64,000 nt of DNA from RHKX01 sp963784885 (GCA_963784885.1 CAWATA010000002.1:310001-374000); one strand, 5' to 3'; positions 43,401 to 51,458 are shown, numbered from the stretch's first letter. Numbers and translations: made by a program. The notes: generated from the letters alone by a model not told the origin.

Positions 43401-43990
43401 GCTACGGGTTCCTGATCGAGTGCGCCCAGCACACGACCGGGCTGACCGCGGCGGCGCTGCCTTGGCGCTCGGGCCGCGACCACAAGGAGGGGATGGCGAA
43501 ATACCCGCGCGGTGCCGGGTTCATCAACCTGACCCGCGATCGGGGCCACGGCCGGGTCACGATCGACGGCAACGGCCGCCCGGTTCTCCACTACGCCGTT
43601 CGCGACGAGCTCGACATCGCCCACCTCCACCGTGGAGTCGCCGAGATGGCGCGGATCATGGATGCGAGTGGGGTCGAGGAGATGCAGGCGCTGAGCCGGC
43701 TCGCTCCGATCTGGCGCCGCGGCGAGGATCTCGAGCAGTTCATCGCTGCGCTCGCGGGGCTCTCGATCCCCGAGCGCCAGATCGGGCTCTTCAGTGCTCA
43801 CCAGATGGGCAGCTGCCGGATGGGATCCGATCCGGCCACCTCGGTCGCCGGCCCGCGCGGGGAGCTGCACGACGTCGCCGGCGTGTGGATCGGCGACGCG
43901 AGCGCATTCCCGACCGCCTCCGGGACGAATCCGATGTTCACGACGATGTCGCTCGCCCGCCGCACGGCGCGGGCGATCCTGGCCGGCTGA
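40493..43990 (+). CDS. Aldehyde dehydrogenase - long-chain alcohol oxidase (GMC) fusion
   Basis: A single uninterrupted chain of about 1165 residues. Residues 15-490 are an NAD(P)-dependent aldehyde dehydrogenase: VGVIGPWNFPL, VSLELGGKDPMIV with catalytic Glu near 250, NNSGQVCISVERIYVE with catalytic Cys near 284, MTEETFGPTLPV. Residues of about 500-650 (DDAQRATLTALCDTWVPS...) match the small domain before the FAD fold in fungal and plant long-chain fatty-alcohol oxidases. From about 677 there is a GMC flavin oxidase: VVVGSGAGGGVIAGELAAAG, GSALGGGTVLNWTNCLRT, SAHQMGSCRMG and GTNPMFTTMSLA. The second half should oxidise an alcohol to an aldehyde and the first half should take it to the acid. 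It is followed 10 bases later by an epimerase. Confidence 0.92.
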   Translation: MESVTSTGGDAQATTNGAGIAVENPATGETLATVPALGRAEVEALAAAAREAQPGWWRAGFEERARVMMAARAWMVANGDRIVETICGETGKTADETMFAELGYGVSALEFWSKSAAGMLADEIVSTASPSVRGGRELKVRYEPAGIVGVIGPWNFPLINSFGDCVPALMAGNAVILKPSEVTPLTSLLMAEMLAEAGMPDGVFAVATGRGETGSALVDLADYVMFTGSVETGKKVMAQAAETLTPVSLELGGKDPMIVLSDADLERAVNAAVTYGLNNSGQVCISVERIYVEDAVHDEFVERLTERVEVLRQGPPGELGSVDVGAIIFPPQLDLIDAHVRDAVERGAEVRTGGRVGEGPGRFYEPTVLTGVDHSMLCMTEETFGPTLPVMRVNDAEEAVALANEGRYGLQASVWTRDTVRGEEIARRIEAGVACVNDAQLNYSALELPMGGWKQSGLGSRHGAEGIRKYTRRQSILVTPGYAPAREVQMLPYAGEVTAQISEAMSAFAASELFDDAQRATLTALCDTWVPSLEAPGGADPTGFWARSASDYSVPMAVELALLQSGAPAEQLDGLRGLLDALAAEGMGAQVPQESREAIVTAFMADPEAAAGLDVLRGACLSLHYALPDAGTGINPNWPGIGYPGPQALPKPAAEVERPIVPIVPAEPEIALTADAVVVGSGAGGGVIAGELAAAGKQVCVLEMGGYHDESEFNGLELWAYQHIFLNGGPFATAEGQVSIQAGSALGGGTVLNWTNCLRTTDHVRAEWAAHGLDGVDGPDYDADMDAVWERLGVTGECSDLNGPHRLLQKGCEARGLDFRGITRNTDPATYDPVTAGYMGFGDQSGSKRSTAKTYLADAAAKGADFLVHCRVDRVIVENGRAAGVEATYADPEGRTASVTVRAPTVVVACGSVESPALLLRSEIGGPAVGDYLRLHPTSVVFGYHEEAQDPWWGPPQAGLSHEFADLEDGYGFLIECAQHTTGLTAAALPWRSGRDHKEGMAKYPRGAGFINLTRDRGHGRVTIDGNGRPVLHYAVRDELDIAHLHRGVAEMARIMDASGVEEMQALSRLAPIWRRGEDLEQFIAALAGLSIPERQIGLFSAHQMGSCRMGSDPATSVAGPRGELHDVAGVWIGDASAFPTASGTNPMFTTMSLARRTARAILAG

Positions 43991-44000
43991 GGTCGCGGCG

Positions 44001-45020
44001 ATGGCGGCAGGCGATCTGACCGTCGCCGTCACCGGGCCGACCGGCGACATCGGCATCGCGGCCCTGCGCGAGCTCGACGCCTCGCCCGCGGTCGGGAGGG
44101 TGATCGGGATGGCACGCCGCCCCTTCGACCCGGCAGCCCACGATCTCTCCGCCAAAGTCGTCTACCGGCAGGGCGACGTCCTCGACCGCGCCTCCGTCGA
44201 CGCGCTCGTCGACGACGCCGACGTCGTCGTCCACCTCGCCTTCATCATCATCGGCGACCCCGAGGAGGCTCGTCGGATCAACACCGAGGGCAGCCGCAAC
44301 GTCTTTGAGGCGACCGTCGAGGCCGGCGCCCGCCGACTCGTCTACACGTCGTCGGTTGCGGCCTACGGCTTCCACTCCGACAACCCGCAGCCGCTGACCG
44401 AGGACGTCCCGCCGCGCGGCAGCGAGGGCTTCTACTACTCGGCGCACAAGGCCGAGCTCGAGCGCGTGCTCGACGATTGCATCGCCGGCTCCGACACAGA
44501 GGCCTACGTGTTCCGGCCCTGCATCGTCGCCGGCGCCGGGGCGACGACGTTGATCGACACCACCGTGCGGATGCTTCCCGTCTACGGGCAGGTTCGCCTG
44601 TTCCGGCGGGCTCTCGACCAGATCCCGTTCATCGGCCCGGTGATCCCCGACCCGGGGGTGGAGTTTCAGCTCGTCCACACGCTCGACGTCGCGACCGCGC
44701 TTCGCTCGGCGGTCGAGGGGACGGGTCCTCCCGGTCGCTACAACCTCGCCGGGCCGGGATCGATGAGCATCGCCCGCATGGCACGGGCGTGTGGCTGGTG
44801 GTCGGTGCCGGTACCCGGCGCCGCTGTCGCCGCCCTCAGCGAGGTCGCCACCCGGGTACCCGGCCTACCACCCGAGGTCGAGTGGCTGAACGCCTTCCGC
44901 GAACCGACTCTGATGGACACCCGCAAGGCGCGCGAGGATCTCGGCTGGGACCCGCGGTGGGACGCCGAGGCGACGCTCCGGGAGACCGTTGCAGGCGCCC
45001 GCGAGGCGGGGGTCCTCTAG
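44001..45020 (+). CDS. NAD(P)-dependent epimerase/dehydratase (extended SDR)
   Basis: A 339-residue protein. It has the nucleotide motif AVTGPTGDIGIAALREL, VVVHLAFIIIGDPEEARRIN, RLVYTSSVAAYG, the catalytic YYSAHKAELE (YxxxK), and VFRPCIVAGAG. The fold is that of UDP-sugar epimerases and 3-beta-hydroxysteroid-dehydrogenase-like enzymes; the substrate is unknown. It lies 10 bases downstream of the alcohol oxidase fusion and is probably cotranscribed, hinting at related lipid or alcohol metabolism. Confidence 0.88.
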   Translation: MAAGDLTVAVTGPTGDIGIAALRELDASPAVGRVIGMARRPFDPAAHDLSAKVVYRQGDVLDRASVDALVDDADVVVHLAFIIIGDPEEARRINTEGSRNVFEATVEAGARRLVYTSSVAAYGFHSDNPQPLTEDVPPRGSEGFYYSAHKAELERVLDDCIAGSDTEAYVFRPCIVAGAGATTLIDTTVRMLPVYGQVRLFRRALDQIPFIGPVIPDPGVEFQLVHTLDVATALRSAVEGTGPPGRYNLAGPGSMSIARMARACGWWSVPVPGAAVAALSEVATRVPGLPPEVEWLNAFREPTLMDTRKAREDLGWDPRWDAEATLRETVAGAREAGVL

Positions 45021-45034
45021 GCGCCCGGGTATCG

Positions 45035-46417
45035 CTACCGGTCGGCCCCGCTCCCGGCCGGCTTCGGCCGCGGCTCCTGGCCGCCGCCGCCCCGACTCGT
45101 CCAGCGCAGCCGCCGCCTCGCCGACTCCGACCCGGGTTCGGGCAGCAGCGCGCGGCTGAGCGGGGTCGCCGTGACCCCATGCACGACGATCGAGACCAGC
45201 ACGCACATGAAGGCCGTCCAGACGATCACCTCAGTCGCCTGCCCGGGCAGCTGTACGGCCTCGGCGGCGATCGCCGCGTAGTAGATGGAGCCGATCCCGC
45301 GGACTCCGAACCAGGCGAGGAAGAACCGCTCGCGGTAGGGGACGTTCTGCGATCCCGCCGTCGCGATCGCGACCGAGACCGGCCGGATCACGAGCAGGAG
45401 CACGGGCACGAGCAGCCAACCCGACCATCCGGGTGCCTCGAAACCGGTGATCGAGAGCATGCTGCCGAACAGCAGGATGACCGTCAGCTCGCCGACCTTC
45501 TCGACGGTCTCCGCGCCCTCGTGGACGGGGCCGTTCAGCTCGTGGGTCCGCTCGTAGCGCCGGAACGCGACGCCGCCGACGAAGGCCGCGATGAAGCCGT
45601 ACCCGCCGGCGACCTCGGTCAGCGCATAGATCAGCAGCACGGTCGGGATCGCCAGCCAGGCGTCGAACGTCGTCGAGAGCATTCGCCGACCGCGAAGCTG
45701 AACCGCGAGGGCGGCGATGCCGAAGCCGACCGCGGCGCCGAGCGCCACCGCGACGCCGAGCGCGTAGAGGACGTCGGCCACCAGCCAGTCGGTGACCCAG
45801 CCGGTTCCACCGGGATCGATCATGAAGAGGCCCGCGAACAGGAACGGGAACGCGAGGCCGTCGTTCATGCCCGCCTCGCCGGTGATCGAGAAGTTCGGCT
45901 CCTGCTCCTCCTCGTCGCCGGGCGGGCCGACGCCGATGTCCCCGGCCAGCACCGGATCGGTCGGCGCCAGGATCGCGCCGAGCACAACCGCCGCGCCGAG
46001 CGAGAGGCCCATCACTTCGTGGCCGAAGAGCGCCACGCCGGCGATCGTCAGCGGCATCGCGATCAGCAGCAGCCGCGCGACGCCGGACCACGAGCGTCTC
46101 GTGAAGGCGCGATCGAGCTTCAGTCCCGCCCCGAACAGGGCGATGATCAGCGCCAGTTCGCTGATTCGCTCGATCAGCTGCGCGTCCTCGATCGGCTCGA
46201 GCCAGTTCAGCCCGAACAGCTCGACGGCCAGCGCAGCGGCGGCACCCAGTCCCAGGTAGATGATGCTCGCCGAGAACGCCCGGTCACGCTGGTGGGAGAG
46301 GGCTCCGATCGCCGCGAACAGCGCGACGGCGCAGAACGCGAGTCCGACCGCGTAGAGGTCGGCGAAGGCGAAGCCGCGTTCGGCGGCGAGCGAGATCTGG
46401 GCGAGGAACGGTTCCAT
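45035..46417 (-). CDS. Cation:proton antiporter, CPA1 family
   Basis: A 460-residue polytopic protein with about 12 helices. AAVVLGAILAPTDPVLAGDIGVG and NFSITGEAGMNDGLAFPFLFAGL carry the Asp and the Glu/Asn-Asp motifs of Na+/H+ exchangers, and RFFLAWFGVRGIGSIYYAAI is the conserved Arg-containing helix near the C-terminus. It would export Na+ or K+ for protons. The tail is short and basic. A second, longer CPA1 antiporter lies at 49.3 kb. Confidence 0.9.
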   Translation of the reverse strand: MEPFLAQISLAAERGFAFADLYAVGLAFCAVALFAAIGALSHQRDRAFSASIIYLGLGAAAALAVELFGLNWLEPIEDAQLIERISELALIIALFGAGLKLDRAFTRRSWSGVARLLLIAMPLTIAGVALFGHEVMGLSLGAAVVLGAILAPTDPVLAGDIGVGPPGDEEEQEPNFSITGEAGMNDGLAFPFLFAGLFMIDPGGTGWVTDWLVADVLYALGVAVALGAAVGFGIAALAVQLRGRRMLSTTFDAWLAIPTVLLIYALTEVAGGYGFIAAFVGGVAFRRYERTHELNGPVHEGAETVEKVGELTVILLFGSMLSITGFEAPGWSGWLLVPVLLLVIRPVSVAIATAGSQNVPYRERFFLAWFGVRGIGSIYYAAIAAEAVQLPGQATEVIVWTAFMCVLVSIVVHGVTATPLSRALLPEPGSESARRRLRWTSRGGGGQEPRPKPAGSGADR

Positions 46418-46489
46418 GGTGCGGGCGCGGCCCGGCGTCCGCGAACCGGACAGGGTGACAAACCGGAAGCCCCGGCATGGCGGCGCCCG

Positions 46490-47071
46490 TCAGTCCGCTT
46501 CAGCCGCCCCACTGGGGTCGAGGATCGCCGCCACCGTGCCGGCGGCGATCCGGTAGGCGTCCTCTTCGCTGATGAAGCCCGCCTCGACTTCGCCGATCGC
46601 CGTAAGCGGCACCGTCCGCATCACCGTCTGTTGCCACTCGCGGGGCTGATCGGTCCGGATCGAGCCGAGCCGGCGAGCCTCTTCCAGGAACCGCTTCGTC
46701 GGGCTGTCGTCGGTGTCCTTCGCCTCCTGGACCGTCGGGCTCGCACCGTCCTGTGAACGGATCAGCGGGCCGTAGCGGAAGGCGAGCTCGAGGTGCAGCC
46801 TGCTCAATGCCGCGATCGCCTCCGCGGGATTCTCCGGATCGAGCTCGATCCGGCCTGCCGCCTGTTGGGACCATTCGATGACGAGCGCGAGGGCGGCCTC
46901 GACCAGCTCTTCGCGGTCTGAGAAGTGCCTGTAGATCGTCGTTCGCCCGATGCCCGACGCGTCCGCGATCTCCTGAATGCTCGCCTCGGGGTCCTCGGTG
47001 AGGATCTCGACCGCGGTCTCGAGCGCCCGCTCGCGATTGCGCCTTGCGTCGCTTCTCAGCGGCCCGCTCAT
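46490..47071 (-). CDS. TetR-family regulator
   Basis: A 193-residue protein with an N-terminal TetR helix-turn-helix: ASIQEIADASGIGRTTIYRHFSDREELVEAAL. The C-terminal ligand-binding part (LHLELAFRYGPLIRSQDG...) is divergent. Its ATG overlaps the stop of the upstream TetR paralog by 4 bases, so the two form a tandem operon. The ligand and targets are unknown; no transporter or enzyme is in the same operon. Confidence 0.9.
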   Translation of the reverse strand: MSGPLRSDARRNRERALETAVEILTEDPEASIQEIADASGIGRTTIYRHFSDREELVEAALALVIEWSQQAAGRIELDPENPAEAIAALSRLHLELAFRYGPLIRSQDGASPTVQEAKDTDDSPTKRFLEEARRLGSIRTDQPREWQQTVMRTVPLTAIGEVEAGFISEEDAYRIAAGTVAAILDPSGAAEAD

Positions 47072-47640
47072 GTTCTCACCGCGGTCATCGCCACGAACGT
47101 GTCCCCGAGGAGCCGACCGGCGTCCTCGCGCTCGACCCTACCGTCGAAGACGTCTCCGGCGATGCTGATCGTCAGTGCCGTGACGATGGCCGCAATCCAG
47201 TCCGGTGGCAGGTCGTCGCGGATCTCTCCGCGCTCGGCCCCGGCGATCAGGTAGCGCGTCAGCGGCAGTCCGGGGTTGTGGATCAGGCGGTCGAGCGCCG
47301 GCTTCACCCCCTCGCTGTTCGAGTAGGCGATCGGATGGCGGAGGGCGAGTTCGGCGAGGAACTCTCCCATCTCGCGCAGGCCTTGCTCGAAGCTCGCGCT
47401 GCCGGCGGCGATCGCTTCGACGCCGGCGACGGCTTCACCGAGCGCGTCGGTGACGATCGCGACGAACAGCTCTTCTCGGTTCGGGAAGTGCCGGTAGACG
47501 GTCGAGCGCCCGAGGCCGGAGAAATCGGCGATCTCCTGAATGCTCGCGTCCGGATTGCCGGCCAGCACTTCGTTCGCCGCCTCGATCACGACCTTCCTGT
47601 TCGCAACCGCGTCGCTGCGCTGAGCCCCCTCCGACTGCAT
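47068..47640 (-). CDS. TetR-family regulator
   Basis: A 190-residue protein with the HTH segment ASIQEIADFSGLGRSTVYRHFPNREELFVAIV, closely similar to the regulator downstream and to the one at 51.9-52.5 kb. The three are paralogs with shared N-terminal lengths. TATGAT (minus strand, 47652-47657) is 11 bases before the ATG. It is divergent from a hairpin element and tRNA-Glu. Confidence 0.9.
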   Translation of the reverse strand: MQSEGAQRSDAVANRKVVIEAANEVLAGNPDASIQEIADFSGLGRSTVYRHFPNREELFVAIVTDALGEAVAGVEAIAAGSASFEQGLREMGEFLAELALRHPIAYSNSEGVKPALDRLIHNPGLPLTRYLIAGAERGEIRDDLPPDWIAAIVTALTISIAGDVFDGRVEREDAGRLLGDTFVAMTAVRT

Positions 47641-47651
47641 GACTGCCGTCG

Positions 47652-47657
47652 ATCATA
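47652..47657 (-). promoter_or_regulatory. -10-like TATGAT for the tandem TetR operon
   Basis: The minus-strand TATGAT lies 11 bases before the TetR ATG at 47640. Confidence 0.4.
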
Positions 47658-47689
47658 GGGGCTGGTGGCACCTCGCATAACCGGGATGC

Positions 47690-47747
47690 TATGTTCCATT
47701 TATAGGCGTTCGGTGTCGTTCCCCCGCGGCACCGGACGCCTTCTTTT
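47690..47747 (+). ncRNA. Candidate tiny hairpin RNA with intrinsic terminator
   Basis: A -10-like TATGTT (47690-47695) is followed after 9 bases by a 14-bp stem (47705-47718 with 47727-47740, two G-U pairs, 8-base loop) and then TTCTTTT. A transcript starting about 7 bases after the hexamer would be little more than the terminator hairpin. A similar arrangement lies at 52.5 kb upstream of another TetR paralog. It could instead be a plain terminator insulating tRNA-Glu. Confidence 0.4.
47705..47747 (+). terminator. Intrinsic terminator, 14-bp stem plus T-run
   Basis: GGCGTTCGGTGTCG pairs with CGGCACCGGACGCC and is followed by TTCTTTT. It is the only classical intrinsic terminator I found in the window. 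Confidence 0.65.
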
Positions 47748-47776
47748 CAGCTCTTCACGGGCCTTCCGAGCGTTGT

Positions 47777-47782
47777 TAAACT
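47777..47782 (+). promoter_or_regulatory. tRNA-Glu promoter, -10 TAAACT
   Basis: TAAACT lies 10 bases before the mature tRNA 5' end. TTCACG at 47754-47759 is at 17-base spacing and may be the -35 element. Confidence 0.55.
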
Positions 47783-47792
47783 GCCCGTCCTC

Positions 47793-47865
47793 GCCGCTAT
47801 CGTCTAGGGGACTAGGACGCCGGATTCTCAGTCCGGAAACCGGGGTTCGAATCCCCGTAGCGGTA
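47793..47865 (+). tRNA. tRNA-Glu (anticodon CTC)
   Basis: A cloverleaf of 73 bases. The acceptor GCCGCTA pairs with TAGCGGT (one G-U), the anticodon stem CCGGA/TCCGG encloses the loop TTCTCAG with anticodon CTC, and the T-arm is CCGGGGTTCGAATCCCCG. The discriminator base is A. CCA is not encoded. Confidence 0.97.
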
Positions 47866-47895
47866 CTTGCGGGCATCAGTGGCGAAAGCCGGGTG

Positions 47896-47901
47896 TACCC
47901 T
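47896..47901 (+). promoter_or_regulatory. -10-like TACCCT for the TolB-like gene
   Basis: TACCCT is 7 bases before the ATG at 47909. It is a leaderless layout that decides the start. Confidence 0.45.
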
Positions 47902-47908
47902 CCGCGAC

Positions 47909-49168
47909 ATGGAGCGGGCTTGGAGACGAAGTTCTGTCTGCTTTCTGGCCGCTGCGACATTTTTCGCGACGCCGGCACTCGGTGAGGCCGCGTTCCCCGG
48001 AGTGAACGGCCCGATCGCCTTCGAGCGCACGGTCAGCCCCGGCACTCGCGAGATCTTCACGATGGAGCCCGACGGCAGTGGCCAGCAGAGCATCACGGAG
48101 GGCTTTCAGTTCAGCGGGTCTCCGGCCTACTCCGCCGACGGCAAGCTGATCGCCTTCGCCCGCGACAACGACATCTGGGTCATGAGGCCGGACGGCTCGA
48201 AGCTCCGGGCCGTCGTCGACGACCCCGGCAACGGTCAACCCGAGGATGCCGAGCCGAGCTTCTCGCCGGACGGCGAGCGGATCGTCTTCTCGCGGGACAC
48301 GAACCTGAACCTCACGACCCAGGACGAGATCTTCGCGGTCGATCTCGACAGCGGCACGCTCGTCAACCTGACCCAGAATGGGTCCGACCTCGACGATCAG
48401 CCCACCTACTCGCCCGACGGGTCGAAGATCGCCTGGATCCGGAACGAGCACGGGCCCTCCGGTTCGGATGAGATCTTCGTGATGGATGCCGACGGCGGCA
48501 ACCCGCAGAACCTGACCGCATTCGGGGCCGAGAACTCGACCACCTCGCCCGATTACGCCCCCGACGGCTCGCTGATCGCCTTCGCCCACGACGGCGACAT
48601 CTGGACCATGGACGCCGACGACGGCTCCGACAAGCAGGACATCACCCCGAGCCCGATGATCGGTGAGACCGACCCGGCGTACTCGCCGGACGGCAGCCAG
48701 ATCGCGTTCGCGCGGGACACCGGCGGGGTGCCGACGGTGGACGAGATCTTCTCGCTCGGCGCCGGCCTCGCCAACCTGACCAACTCCGCCCAGGACGACT
48801 ACGGGCCGGCCTGGGGCACGCTCGACACGGAGCTCGACGGCTTCGCCACCGCCGTGAAGCGCCAAAGGCAGAAGGGCTCGAAGATCGTCGTCAGGGTGAA
48901 GGTGAAGGCTGGCGAGGATCTCGGGGCCAAGGCGAGCGGCAAGGTCAAGCTCGGCAAGAGGTCCTACAAGCTCGAACCCCGGATCAGGGGCGTCGCATCG
49001 GGCAAGTCGAAGACCGTGAGGCTGAAGCCGAAGAGAAAGGCGGACGGCAAGAAGATCGCCAAAGCCCTGGAGAAGGGGAAGAAGGCGACCGCGAAGCTGA
49101 TCGTGAAGCTCAGCGACCAGGCCGGCAACAAGAAGACCGAGAAGCTCTCGGTGAGGCTGAAGCGCTAG
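47909..49168 (+). CDS. Secreted TolB-like (PD40) beta-propeller with Lys-rich C-terminal domain
   Basis: A protein of about 419 residues. A signal peptide (RRSSVCFLAAATFFATPALGEA) precedes repeated PD40 blades with the pattern aspartate-rich ...YSPDGSKIAWIR, FSPDGERIVFSRD, YAPDGSLIAFAHDGD, YSPDGSQIAFARD, each preceded by EIFVMDADG-like strands. The last 105 residues form a separate, strongly basic beta-rich domain (KGSKIVVRVKVKAGEDL, KVKLGKRSYKLEP). The whole is exported; propellers of this type bind proteins or ligands at the cell surface. The exact role is unknown. Confidence 0.85.
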   Translation: MERAWRRSSVCFLAAATFFATPALGEAAFPGVNGPIAFERTVSPGTREIFTMEPDGSGQQSITEGFQFSGSPAYSADGKLIAFARDNDIWVMRPDGSKLRAVVDDPGNGQPEDAEPSFSPDGERIVFSRDTNLNLTTQDEIFAVDLDSGTLVNLTQNGSDLDDQPTYSPDGSKIAWIRNEHGPSGSDEIFVMDADGGNPQNLTAFGAENSTTSPDYAPDGSLIAFAHDGDIWTMDADDGSDKQDITPSPMIGETDPAYSPDGSQIAFARDTGGVPTVDEIFSLGAGLANLTNSAQDDYGPAWGTLDTELDGFATAVKRQRQKGSKIVVRVKVKAGEDLGAKASGKVKLGKRSYKLEPRIRGVASGKSKTVRLKPKRKADGKKIAKALEKGKKATAKLIVKLSDQAGNKKTEKLSVRLKR

Positions 49169-49270
49169 ACGGGCTGGGCGGAGCGCGGCTGACGCCGACG
49201 CTCTCAGGCTTCCGGCGGGGGAGGGATCCGGCAGCCATAGGCGGCCGGGCCTCGCGCGGCGCTGCGCAAA

Positions 49271-49276
49271 TAGTCT
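49271..49276 (+). promoter_or_regulatory. -10-like TAGTCT for the second antiporter
   Basis: TAGTCT is followed by a leader of about 16 bases containing GGGAGG before the ATG at 49299. Confidence 0.45.
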
Positions 49277-49298
49277 GAGCGGAAGGGACCGGGAGGCG

Positions 49299-51338
49299 AT
49301 GACAGCAGCGATCGAGATCGACAGCATCGAATCCGTCGTGCTCGCCGTGTCGGCGTTGCTCGCGCTCGCCTCGCTGCTCGCCGTCCTCACCCGCCGGCTC
49401 CGGATCCCGCTGACGCTGCTGCTGGTCTCCGTCGGATTCGCCGCTGGAGAGGTCGCGCGCGCCAACGGCGTCGAGTTGCCGATCGAGGGCGAGGCCTTCC
49501 ATGACGTGCTCCTGTTCGCGTTCCTGCCGGCGCTCGTCTTCGAGGCCGCACTGGCCCTGCCCGCGCGGGTGTTCGCCCGCAACCTCGTCCCGATCCTCGC
49601 CCTCGCCGTGGTCGCGCTCGGGATCGCGACGCTGCTCGTCGGCGTCATGGTCAACGTCGGGCTCGGGATCCCGCTGACGGCGGCGCTCCTGTTCGGTGCG
49701 ATCGTCTCGGCCACCGATCCGGTCGCGGTCACCGCGACGTTCCGGCGGCTCGGCGTCCCGAACCGGCTGCTCGTCCTCGTCGAGGGCGAGTCCCTGCTCA
49801 ACGACGGCATCGCGATCGTCCTGTTCGAGATCCTGCTGGTCGCGGCGCTCGGCACCGAGCAGATCGGTGTCCTCGATGGGATCGGCGAGTTCCTCTATGT
49901 GTTCATCGGCGGCGCCGCGCTCGGCGGCATCCTCGGCCTCGGCGTCGCCGAGATCGCCGGCCGGCTCGGTCGTCTGCCCTCGACCGCGCTCACGATCGCC
50001 GTCGCCTACGGGTCCTTCGCACTCGGCGAGGAGGTGTTCGGGTTCAGCGGCGTGATGGCCTCGGTGACCGCGGGCCTGGTCCTCGCGGCCTTCTCGAAGA
50101 CGCTGATCCCGAAGGCCGAGGTCGATACCTACATGGCGGTCTGGGAGTCGATCGGATTCGTGGCCAACGGGATCCTCTTCATCCTGATCGGGATCGCGAT
50201 CCACGGGGATCTGCTGCTCGACAACCTCGACGCGATCGCGATCGGCATCGTCGCGGTGCTGGTCGCGAGGCCGCTCGCGATCTTCCCGATCATGCCGCTG
50301 GTCACGCGCCTCGCGCGAATCCCGTCGATCGGGCGGCGCAACGAGCTCGTCGTCGTCTGGGGCGGCCTGCGCGGCGGCGTCGCCCTCGCGCTCGCCCTGG
50401 CGATCCCCGGGACGCTGCCCGAGCAGGAGACGTTCGTCGCGATGACGGCGGGGGTCGTCTTCGCGACCCTGCTCTTCAACGCGACGACGATCGGACCCCT
50501 GATCCACTACCTGAAGCTCGACCAGCCCGACCGAATCGGCCGCTTCGTCGCCGCCGCGGCGCGCTTCGACGGTGCCCACACGGCGCGGGAGGAGATGCTC
50601 GAGGTCGCCGACAACAGCGAGGTGGAGGAGCGGCTGCGTGAGGTCGAGCAGGCCGCCACGAAGGAGATCGAGACACTCAGCCTCACCGACGAGGAGCACT
50701 ACGAGGCGCTGCTGAGGCGTGGGCTCGCGGTCGAGCGGCAGTCGCTGCAGGACATGATCGACCTCGAGCTCATCCCCCAGTGGCACGGCCGTGTCGCCCT
50801 CTATGCCCTCGACGACATGCTCGACGACCTGCAGATGGGCAACGAGCCGCACCGGGGGCTGTTCGAGATCCGAGGGGTCGGCAAGCTCGTCTACGAGACC
50901 GCACGCCGGATCCACTCGGGCCGGCTGACCGAGGGCAAGTGGATCGAGCTCGCCTTCCGCGACGGTAGCGCCCGGATCCACGCCGCCGGCGAGGCGCAGG
51001 AGGCGATCGAGTTCCTCGCCCGGTGCCCGACCGTCTCGCTGGCCTCGGTCGAGCGCGCGACCGAGCGGTTCGAACGGTGGCGGCGCAAGGCGGCCTCGGA
51101 CCTCGAGCTGCTGATCTCCTCCAGCCCCGAGGATGAGGTGAATCGGGCCGAGCGCCACTACGCGGCCGACCTCGCCCGGATCGCATCCGAGCGTCAACTC
51201 GCGCACCTCGCCGACGTCGGCCTGGTCAGCGACGTGGTGATGGAGCACGCCTCCGATCAGATCCGTGCCCACCTCGACTCGGGTGAGCGCGACCGGCTCC
51301 GGACCGATCGCGACGCCGGCAGTCCTGCAGGCGAATGA
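49299..51338 (+). CDS. Na+/H+ antiporter, CPA1 family, with long cytoplasmic tail
   Basis: A 679-residue protein. Residues 1-400 hold about 12 helices with the exchanger motifs FGAIVSATDPVAVTATFRRLGVP, VEGESLLNDGIAIVLFEIL and NELVVVWGGLRGGVALALALAIPG. Residues of about 410-679 are a soluble, charged, helical tail (LREVEQAATKEIETLSLTDEEHYEALLRRGL), probably regulatory. GGGAGG precedes the ATG. It may balance Na+ or pH together with the shorter antiporter at 45.0-46.4 kb. Confidence 0.93.
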   Translation: MTAAIEIDSIESVVLAVSALLALASLLAVLTRRLRIPLTLLLVSVGFAAGEVARANGVELPIEGEAFHDVLLFAFLPALVFEAALALPARVFARNLVPILALAVVALGIATLLVGVMVNVGLGIPLTAALLFGAIVSATDPVAVTATFRRLGVPNRLLVLVEGESLLNDGIAIVLFEILLVAALGTEQIGVLDGIGEFLYVFIGGAALGGILGLGVAEIAGRLGRLPSTALTIAVAYGSFALGEEVFGFSGVMASVTAGLVLAAFSKTLIPKAEVDTYMAVWESIGFVANGILFILIGIAIHGDLLLDNLDAIAIGIVAVLVARPLAIFPIMPLVTRLARIPSIGRRNELVVVWGGLRGGVALALALAIPGTLPEQETFVAMTAGVVFATLLFNATTIGPLIHYLKLDQPDRIGRFVAAAARFDGAHTAREEMLEVADNSEVEERLREVEQAATKEIETLSLTDEEHYEALLRRGLAVERQSLQDMIDLELIPQWHGRVALYALDDMLDDLQMGNEPHRGLFEIRGVGKLVYETARRIHSGRLTEGKWIELAFRDGSARIHAAGEAQEAIEFLARCPTVSLASVERATERFERWRRKAASDLELLISSSPEDEVNRAERHYAADLARIASERQLAHLADVGLVSDVVMEHASDQIRAHLDSGERDRLRTDRDAGSPAGE

Positions 51339-51382
51339 CCCACAGTCGACCCGCCGGTCCGTGACCTCGCTTGGGTGCGTTC

Positions 51383-51401
51383 TCCGTTCCATGTGAACGG
51401 A
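51383..51401. terminator. Small hairpin between convergent genes
   Basis: TCCGTTC and GAACGGA form a perfect 7-bp stem with a 5-base loop between the antiporter and the convergent small gene. There is no T-run. Confidence 0.4.
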
Positions 51402-51458
51402 ATCCGCGCCCGCGACCTCGGCCGGTCCTTGAGTCGATGGCCTGAGCTCGGGAGACCC

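Noticed and set aside
40508..44155. A 1215-codon minus-strand open frame opposite the ALDH-GMC fusion
   Set aside because: It is antisense to a gene with intact catalytic motifs. Composition is that of a codon-position shadow, and no domain is recognisable.
49110..51392. A 760-codon minus-strand frame opposite the antiporter
   Set aside because: It is extremely Arg/Asp/Glu-rich with no hydrophobic core, antisense to a clear CPA1 antiporter. A shadow frame.
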